Below, in pieces: positions 59,696-64,000 of a DNA stretch of 64,000 nucleotides. The DNA comes from JAHFUA01 sp963733935 (GTDB taxonomy: Bacteria; Acidobacteriota; Terriglobia; Terriglobales; Acidobacteriaceae). Within the stretch, counting starts at the first letter, position 1, and each line of letters starts with the position of its first letter. Made by a program: the position numbers and the translations under genes. The DNA is taken from positions 1 through 64,000 of the forward strand of contig CAVTEQ010000014.1 in NCBI GenBank assembly GCA_963733935.1, written 5' to 3'. The notes beneath the pieces are model-generated. The model was not told where the DNA came from, searched no databases, and saw only the letters and a program-made list of their open reading frames with translations.

Positions 59696-60126
59696 TCGCC
59701 GTCGACAGCAACATTTTGGTGTACGCTCATCGCCAGGATTCCGCCTGGCACGATGCGGCATACGCCTGCCTTCTGAGATTGGCTGAGGGGCGCGCCGCCT
59801 GGGCGATACCTTGGCCATGCGTTCACGAGTTTCTGGCTATCGTGACCCATCCCCGCATTTACGCCCCGGCAACACCCCTCGAAATCGCCCTGGATCAGGT
59901 GCAAGCATGGCTCGAATCGCCGAGCCTGGCGCTGTTCTCCGAAACCGACGACTACTGGCAGCAGCTCCGGCCGCTGCTTCGCACGGCGCGGGCTTCCGGG
60001 CCGCGTGTCCACGATGCCAGGATTGCCGCGTTGTGCCTTCAGCACGGTGTCGCTGAGCTGTGGAGCGCGGATCGAGATTTTTCCCGCTTCCCAACCCTTA
60101 AGGTTCGCAATCCCCTGGTTGCCTAA
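59692..60126 (+). CDS. vapC: VapC-type PIN-domain ribonuclease toxin
   Basis: The 144-residue protein has the PIN acidic residues: Asp5 in VDSNILVYAH, Glu in CVHEFLAIV, Asp in RVHDARIAALCLQHG, and Asp in LWSADRDFSRFP. PIN toxins cut RNA, often tRNA or rRNA. Start ATG 59692 overlaps the antitoxin stop in a coupled arrangement. The catalytic residues are intact, so the toxin looks functional. Confidence 0.88.
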   Translation: MIAVDSNILVYAHRQDSAWHDAAYACLLRLAEGRAAWAIPWPCVHEFLAIVTHPRIYAPATPLEIALDQVQAWLESPSLALFSETDDYWQQLRPLLRTARASGPRVHDARIAALCLQHGVAELWSADRDFSRFPTLKVRNPLVA

Positions 60127-60148
60127 ACGTTTGGGCAAGAATTCGCTA

Positions 60149-60191
60149 CAAAAAAATCAGCGGAGCCGGCCTGGTTGGCAGACTCCGCTGA
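60149..60191 (-). terminator. Rho-independent terminator of the porin gene
   Basis: TCAGCGGAG (60157-60165) and CTCCGCTGA (60183-60191) form a nine-base stem. On the minus strand the stem is followed by at least seven T (60149-60156 as A on plus). It lies 23 bases after the stop of the porin gene at 60214. Confidence 0.85.
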
Positions 60192-60213
60192 AGGTTGTTA
60201 CGTCCGACCTGGT

Positions 60214-62361
60214 CTAGAAGGTAAAGACCGGACCGAACTCGTTGCGCCAGTCGTGCCAGTAGCGTGCCGGGAACGCACGGAACAGGGTACCCGCGCAGGA
60301 GAGTCCGCTGGCGCTCGTCGTGACCACACCGGTTCCAACGCAGGTGGAACGCGTGAGGTAGACCGACGATTCGTAGTTCCAGGTAACGAACTGGTTGAGC
60401 TTCCAGGTCACGGTGCCCGCCACCATATCGGACCGGTTGCGGTTCCCGTTCGAGTTGATGATCTGGCCAAGCGCGTTCAAGTCAGTTGTGGGAGGCAGGC
60501 TTGCCGCCGTGGCCAGAAGGTCACGCCTCTTGACCTGGTCGGTACCCGCAGTGAATGCCAGCACCCACCCGGCATTGCGTCCTGCCGGATTGGCGTTGAA
60601 GATGCGCGACAGCGGGAAGGAGATCTGGGTTTGTGCGCCCACTGCGCGCACCGGGCGCTGCGGCACCATGTGCGGGAGACCAGCAGCGTCGAAGCCGAAG
60701 ACCGCGTTCGGCGCAGAACCGTCGATGTCGAATGCCGTTGGGCATCCGCTGCCGTTGATTCCGCACACTGTGCCGCCCGTGGGAAGATTGAAGAGCCCCT
60801 GCCCGCGAGTGTCACTGAACTCGCCGAAGATCTGGCCGGCGAAGTACCATTTCAGGTCAGCACCTGTGTAGTACCGGGCCATCAGAGTAAACCAGCGCGT
60901 CGGTAGCTGGATGCCCGCGTCTGCGCCCCAACGCTGGCTGCTGAACTCCGCGCCTCGGGGAAACGCATTAACCAGGGTCGTGGCGGCAGCCGTTTGCGCA
61001 GCCGTCCTGGTGAGGCAGTTGGTGAGGGTGCCAGTGCCAGTTAGGCTTACACCAGACGAACAGTAGGCGTCCGCAATCGACGCTCTGTTCACGATCTCCA
61101 CGCGGCGGGCATTCATCCCGCTGATGTTGATCTGTGCCGGTGCCACGCCCTTGGCCGTGTCGAGTTGCCACTGGAAGACCATCCGGCCCGAAATCTCCGG
61201 GCGGGTGGAATCGACGCCTTGCCGCTCGCTGACGCCCAACTGCACGCCAACATCGGCGGGCAGGTCGGCGAAGCCCGGCTGAGCGATGGCGGGTTCGATG
61301 CCAATCTTGAAGTGGCGGTCTCCGCCGAAGTCGTGCCACAGCCCGAGACGGATTTGCGCTTCACGTTCGTACAGCGAGCCGAAGTAAGCCGCCCCGCCCT
61401 CGGTTTCCAGCAGGTTGGCGAAGTTCGAGGAGCCGAACGGCGACCAGTCCATGCCGGCCAGAATGAAACCCGTGGTGGAGTCGGAGAACTTGTGGTCCAT
61501 ACGTGCCCAAGCCAAACGCAGCGCGAACATCCTGGTGCGCAGCGAAGACACGTTGCGGTTCTGGGCGCGCGAGAAGTTGCCCTCGAAATCCCCCTCGAGG
61601 CGGCCGGTAAGAGTGTTGTCCCCACCAGCAATGTCCGGCCACTCGAAGTTCGCGCCCACGCGGGTGGCGCTGGCTTTGAGATAGAACGACGGTGAACCGT
61701 TGGGGCCGGAATCGGCGTTGCCCACGCCAGGAAGGCCGAGGACACTCGAAGTTAAGCCGGTGTTAACGTCGGTGGGAAATGCACCGTTCGACGCCGAGCC
61801 CAGGCCAGGCAGTTCGAAACCGATGTTGTAGGGATTGGAAGAGTCGTAGGCGGCGGTGGACTTGATAAACCCGTAAAACTTCAGTTTAGCGCCAGAGCCC
61901 AGCTTCAGGTCAGGCACCAGCCCGCCCGCCTTGGGGGGATCATTCGTCAACACACGCACCGGCGCTACCGCAGGAATAACAGCGGGAGCGTGCGGGGCTT
62001 GGGGGGGCATGGCCATCGCCGGTTCCGGTTCTCCGGCTGAGACGTGTGCGGCGGCTGGAACCAGGGTCCCTTGCCAATCGGAGACCGTCTTGGCTTCGGC
62101 AGCGGCCGTCTTTTGGTACTCGTCTTGGGTAATGATGCCTTTGGAATACAGCAATTGACTCAGCCGGCTTTGTTGCTCGGCCGGAGTCGCACCTTGATTA
62201 ATTGCCGCCGCCTCTTGCGACGTCAGCACGCCTTTGGTCTGAAGTAATTGAACAAGAGGATTCGGGGCAGCCTTGGGTTGGTCCTGTTGCTGTGCGGCAG
62301 CCAGGCTCACAAGTCCGAAAGCCAGCAATCCGGCCAGCAGCAGGGACAGTCGTCTCGTCAT
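60214..62361 (-). CDS. Large outer-membrane porin with N-terminal helical repeat
   Basis: The 715-residue protein has a signal peptide (SLLLAGLLAFGLVSLAAAQ) and two related helical segments (LLQTKGVLTSQEAAAINQG and LLYSKGIITQDEYQKTAA) that probably form a coiled-coil or peptidoglycan-proximal spacer. A Pro/Ala linker and a long beta-barrel domain follow (KLKFYGFIKSTAAYDSSNPY to RNEFGPVFTF). The terminal Phe is the usual assembly signal. The barrel should allow diffusion of solutes; the substrate is not known. The gene is divergent to the glcD-like gene, across a CRP-like site, and has its own terminator. Confidence 0.82.
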   Translation of the reverse strand: MTRRLSLLLAGLLAFGLVSLAAAQQQDQPKAAPNPLVQLLQTKGVLTSQEAAAINQGATPAEQQSRLSQLLYSKGIITQDEYQKTAAAEAKTVSDWQGTLVPAAAHVSAGEPEPAMAMPPQAPHAPAVIPAVAPVRVLTNDPPKAGGLVPDLKLGSGAKLKFYGFIKSTAAYDSSNPYNIGFELPGLGSASNGAFPTDVNTGLTSSVLGLPGVGNADSGPNGSPSFYLKASATRVGANFEWPDIAGGDNTLTGRLEGDFEGNFSRAQNRNVSSLRTRMFALRLAWARMDHKFSDSTTGFILAGMDWSPFGSSNFANLLETEGGAAYFGSLYEREAQIRLGLWHDFGGDRHFKIGIEPAIAQPGFADLPADVGVQLGVSERQGVDSTRPEISGRMVFQWQLDTAKGVAPAQINISGMNARRVEIVNRASIADAYCSSGVSLTGTGTLTNCLTRTAAQTAAATTLVNAFPRGAEFSSQRWGADAGIQLPTRWFTLMARYYTGADLKWYFAGQIFGEFSDTRGQGLFNLPTGGTVCGINGSGCPTAFDIDGSAPNAVFGFDAAGLPHMVPQRPVRAVGAQTQISFPLSRIFNANPAGRNAGWVLAFTAGTDQVKRRDLLATAASLPPTTDLNALGQIINSNGNRNRSDMVAGTVTWKLNQFVTWNYESSVYLTRSTCVGTGVVTTSASGLSCAGTLFRAFPARYWHDWRNEFGPVFTF

Positions 62362-62504
62362 CGGAGCAAACCTCCCGTGCGTTGATTGGGGCCCTATTTA
62401 CCGCTTTGCCAGACACGTCCGCTACTTGAAAAACAACCCGTAATACTAGCGGCTGCCGCGTTTGTCAAGAAATTCTTGTGCAACGTACCAGATGTACATA
62501 TCGC

Positions 62505-62520
62505 TGTGACGTGAGTCACA
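62505..62520. promoter_or_regulatory. Perfect CRP-consensus palindrome between porin and glcD-like gene
   Basis: TGTGACGTGAGTCACA matches the TGTGA-N6-TCACA consensus at all ten defined positions. It lies 144 bases from the porin start and 184 bases from the GlcD-type start, so it could serve either or both divergent genes. Confidence 0.7.
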
Positions 62521-62703
62521 GGGTTGCGGTCACCTCGCGGGGGCGGCAATATTTCCCCGCGCGCTTGGATTTGGTGTACAGTGTGCGCGCTCCCCGGGTC
62601 GCCGAAACCCCGATCTGTGGCGTGGGTCCCCGCTCGGCTGCTGTTCCGGCCCCTGTCCCGACTTGGCGCGCTGGCATGGCTCGCCGCGAGAGGAGAACAG
62701 CGC

Positions 62704-64000
62704 ATGGAAGCCCGAATCCTCAAAGAATTTCGCGCCATCGTGGGCGCGCCCGGCTTGATCACCGAAGCCGAGCAGCTCAGCACCTACGAGTGTGACGGCC
62801 TCACCATGTTCCGCGTGATGCCGCAGGCGGTGTTGCTGCCAACCTCCACGCGAGCAGGTGCAGGCGCATCGTGCGCGTCTGCCATCGCGAGAAGATTCCC
62901 TTTGTGGCACGCGGTTCCGGCACCGGGCTGAGCGGCGGAGCGCTGCCCGTGGCCAACGGCATCGTGATCAGCCTGGCGCGCATGAACCACATCCTGGAAG
63001 TGGACCTCGCTAACCAGCGAGTCGTGGTCGAACCCGGCGTGCTCAACCTGAGCGTCACGGCACGGGTGGCGCCGGATGGATACTTCTACGCTCCCGATCC
63101 ATCGTCGCAGCAGGTGTGCTCTATCGGCGGCAATGTCGCGGAGAATTCCGGCGGCGCCCACTGCCTGAAGTACGGTTTCACCACTACTCACGTGCTGGGC
63201 ATGGAAGTGGTGATGCCCGACGGTTCCCTCATCCATCTCGGCGCCCGCACCGTGGATGCTCCCGGCTACGATCTGCCGGGAGTCTTTGTGGGATCGGAAG
63301 GCACGCTGGGCATCGCCACCAAGGTCATCCTGCGCGTGATGAAGAAGCCAGAGGTTATCCAAGTACTGCTAGCGGCCTTCAATTCCACCAACGAAGCGGG
63401 CGCGGCGGTGAGCGGCATCATCGCGGCCGGCATGCTGCCCGCGGCCATCGAGATGATGGACAACCTCGCCATCCAGGCCGCCGAAGCCGCCGTGCAGGCC
63501 AACTATCCCAATTGTGGCGGGCTGCTGCTGGTGGAGCTGGACGGCCCGGCCGCCGAGGTGGAGACCCTGATGGACGAGGTCAACGAGGTCTGCACCAAGT
63601 GCGGCGCCTGGGAGATTCGCGTGGCCCAGACCGACGCCGAGCGCGCTCGCGTGTGGACGGGACGCAAGGCCGCCTTCGCCGCCGTCGGCCGCCTGGCGCC
63701 GGCTTACATCGTGCAGGATGGCGTCATCCCGCGCACCTCGCTGCCGCACGTGATGAGCGAGATCGACCGGATGAGCTCCGAGGTCGGCCTGCGCGTGGCC
63801 AACGTCTTCCATGCCGGCGACGGCAACCTGCATCCGCTCGTGCTCTACGACAACGCCATTCCCGGGCAGGACAAGGCAGCCGAGAAGCTGGCCGGCGACA
63901 TCCTGCGCCTGTGCATCAAGGTCGGCGGCTCTATCACCGGCGAGCACGGCGTGGGAGAAGAAAAGAAGATGTTCATGGCCGAGATGTACGCTGAGCCCGA
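62704..64000 (+). CDS. glcD: FAD-linked glycolate/lactate oxidase subunit GlcD-like, frameshifted and cut by the window end
   Basis: ATG 62704 follows GAGAGGAGAAC and starts MEARILKEFRAIVGAPGLITEAEQLSTYECDGLTMFRVMPQAVLLPTST, the family opening. The following bases (about 62847-62868) need two small corrections to continue as a REQVQ-RIVRVCHREKIPFVARGSGTGLSGGA reading; after that the frame runs to the window edge with the PCMH-type FAD domain (GGNVAENSGGAHCLKYG, GSEGTLGIATK), the HPL-like motif NLHPLVLYD and GGSITGEHGVGEEKK. GlcD-type enzymes oxidise glycolate, lactate or related 2-hydroxy acids with FAD; glcE/glcF partners would lie beyond the window. Confidence 0.82.

Noticed and set aside
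1..64000. CRISPR arrays, prophage, integrase or transposase genes
   Set aside because: No regularly spaced direct repeats with unique spacers, no cas genes and no integrase or transposase motifs were seen; the repeats present are palindromic intergenic elements.

Overview
The window looks like a GC-rich chromosome segment of a member of Acidobacteriota (class Terriglobia, Koribacter-like). The basis is a complete hopanoid locus, two TonB-dependent receptors followed by a YfiR-family protein and a hybrid kinase, secreted CHRD-type and low-complexity proteins, and many palindromic intergenic repeats. The taxonomic call is inference; there is no rRNA, tRNA or ribosomal-protein gene to anchor it.

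Layout. 1-3 kb: end of an M20-like peptidase, a cyclic-nucleotide-domain protein without a DNA-binding domain, three tiny genes and a flavin disulfide-type oxidoreductase. 3-19 kb: hopanoid locus, nearly all on the minus strand and read in the order ispH, shc, hpnH, unknown ORF, hpnA, hpnG, two zinc alcohol dehydrogenases, hpnC, hpnD, hpnE; a plus-strand PAS histidine kinase; then hpnJ with two half-size DMT transporters. 19.7-25 kb: S46 dipeptidyl-peptidase, quinone oxidoreductase, amino-acid permease, small secreted protein, MaoC hydratase. 25-26 kb: gene-free, repeat-rich. 26-36 kb: envelope proteins with OmpA-like domains, an NtrC-type regulator with its kinase, fdhD and secreted proteins. 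36-40.5 kb: nucleotide salvage genes (deoC, hpt, cdd, S1/P1-like nuclease) interleaved with ParDE-like and RES-Xre toxin-antitoxin modules. 40.5-46 kb: ABC exporter, thioredoxin-like protein, cstA. 46-50 kb: an operon of two paralogous small proteins and two Get3/ArsA-like ATPases. 50-58 kb: tandem TonB receptors, YfiR, hybrid kinase, response regulator. 58-64 kb: secreted protein, VapBC (antitoxin frameshifted), a large porin, and a GlcD-type oxidase cut by the window edge.

How the genes fit. IspH feeds isoprenoid precursors. HpnD, HpnC and HpnE make squalene, Shc cyclises it, HpnH and HpnG build the C5 side chain, and HpnA, the two dehydrogenases and HpnJ are candidates for later tailoring. 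Three CRP-like palindromes (787-802, 43592-43605, 62505-62520) precede a cyclic-nucleotide-domain gene, cstA and the porin/glcD divergon, which suggests a shared carbon-status regulator.

Strongest lead. The two ATPases at 47.4-49.4 kb contain no cysteine, and one carries Asn where Get3 has its catalytic Asp. This predicts a heterodimer with one hydrolysing subunit, encoded with two small hydrophobic paralogues. Second lead: the uncharacterised genes embedded in the hopanoid operon.

Caution. Five genes (hpnC, hpnD, the Ig/OmpA protein, vapB, glcD) each need small indels to restore a continuous reading frame. This may be sequencing error or real decay and cannot be decided from the sequence alone.
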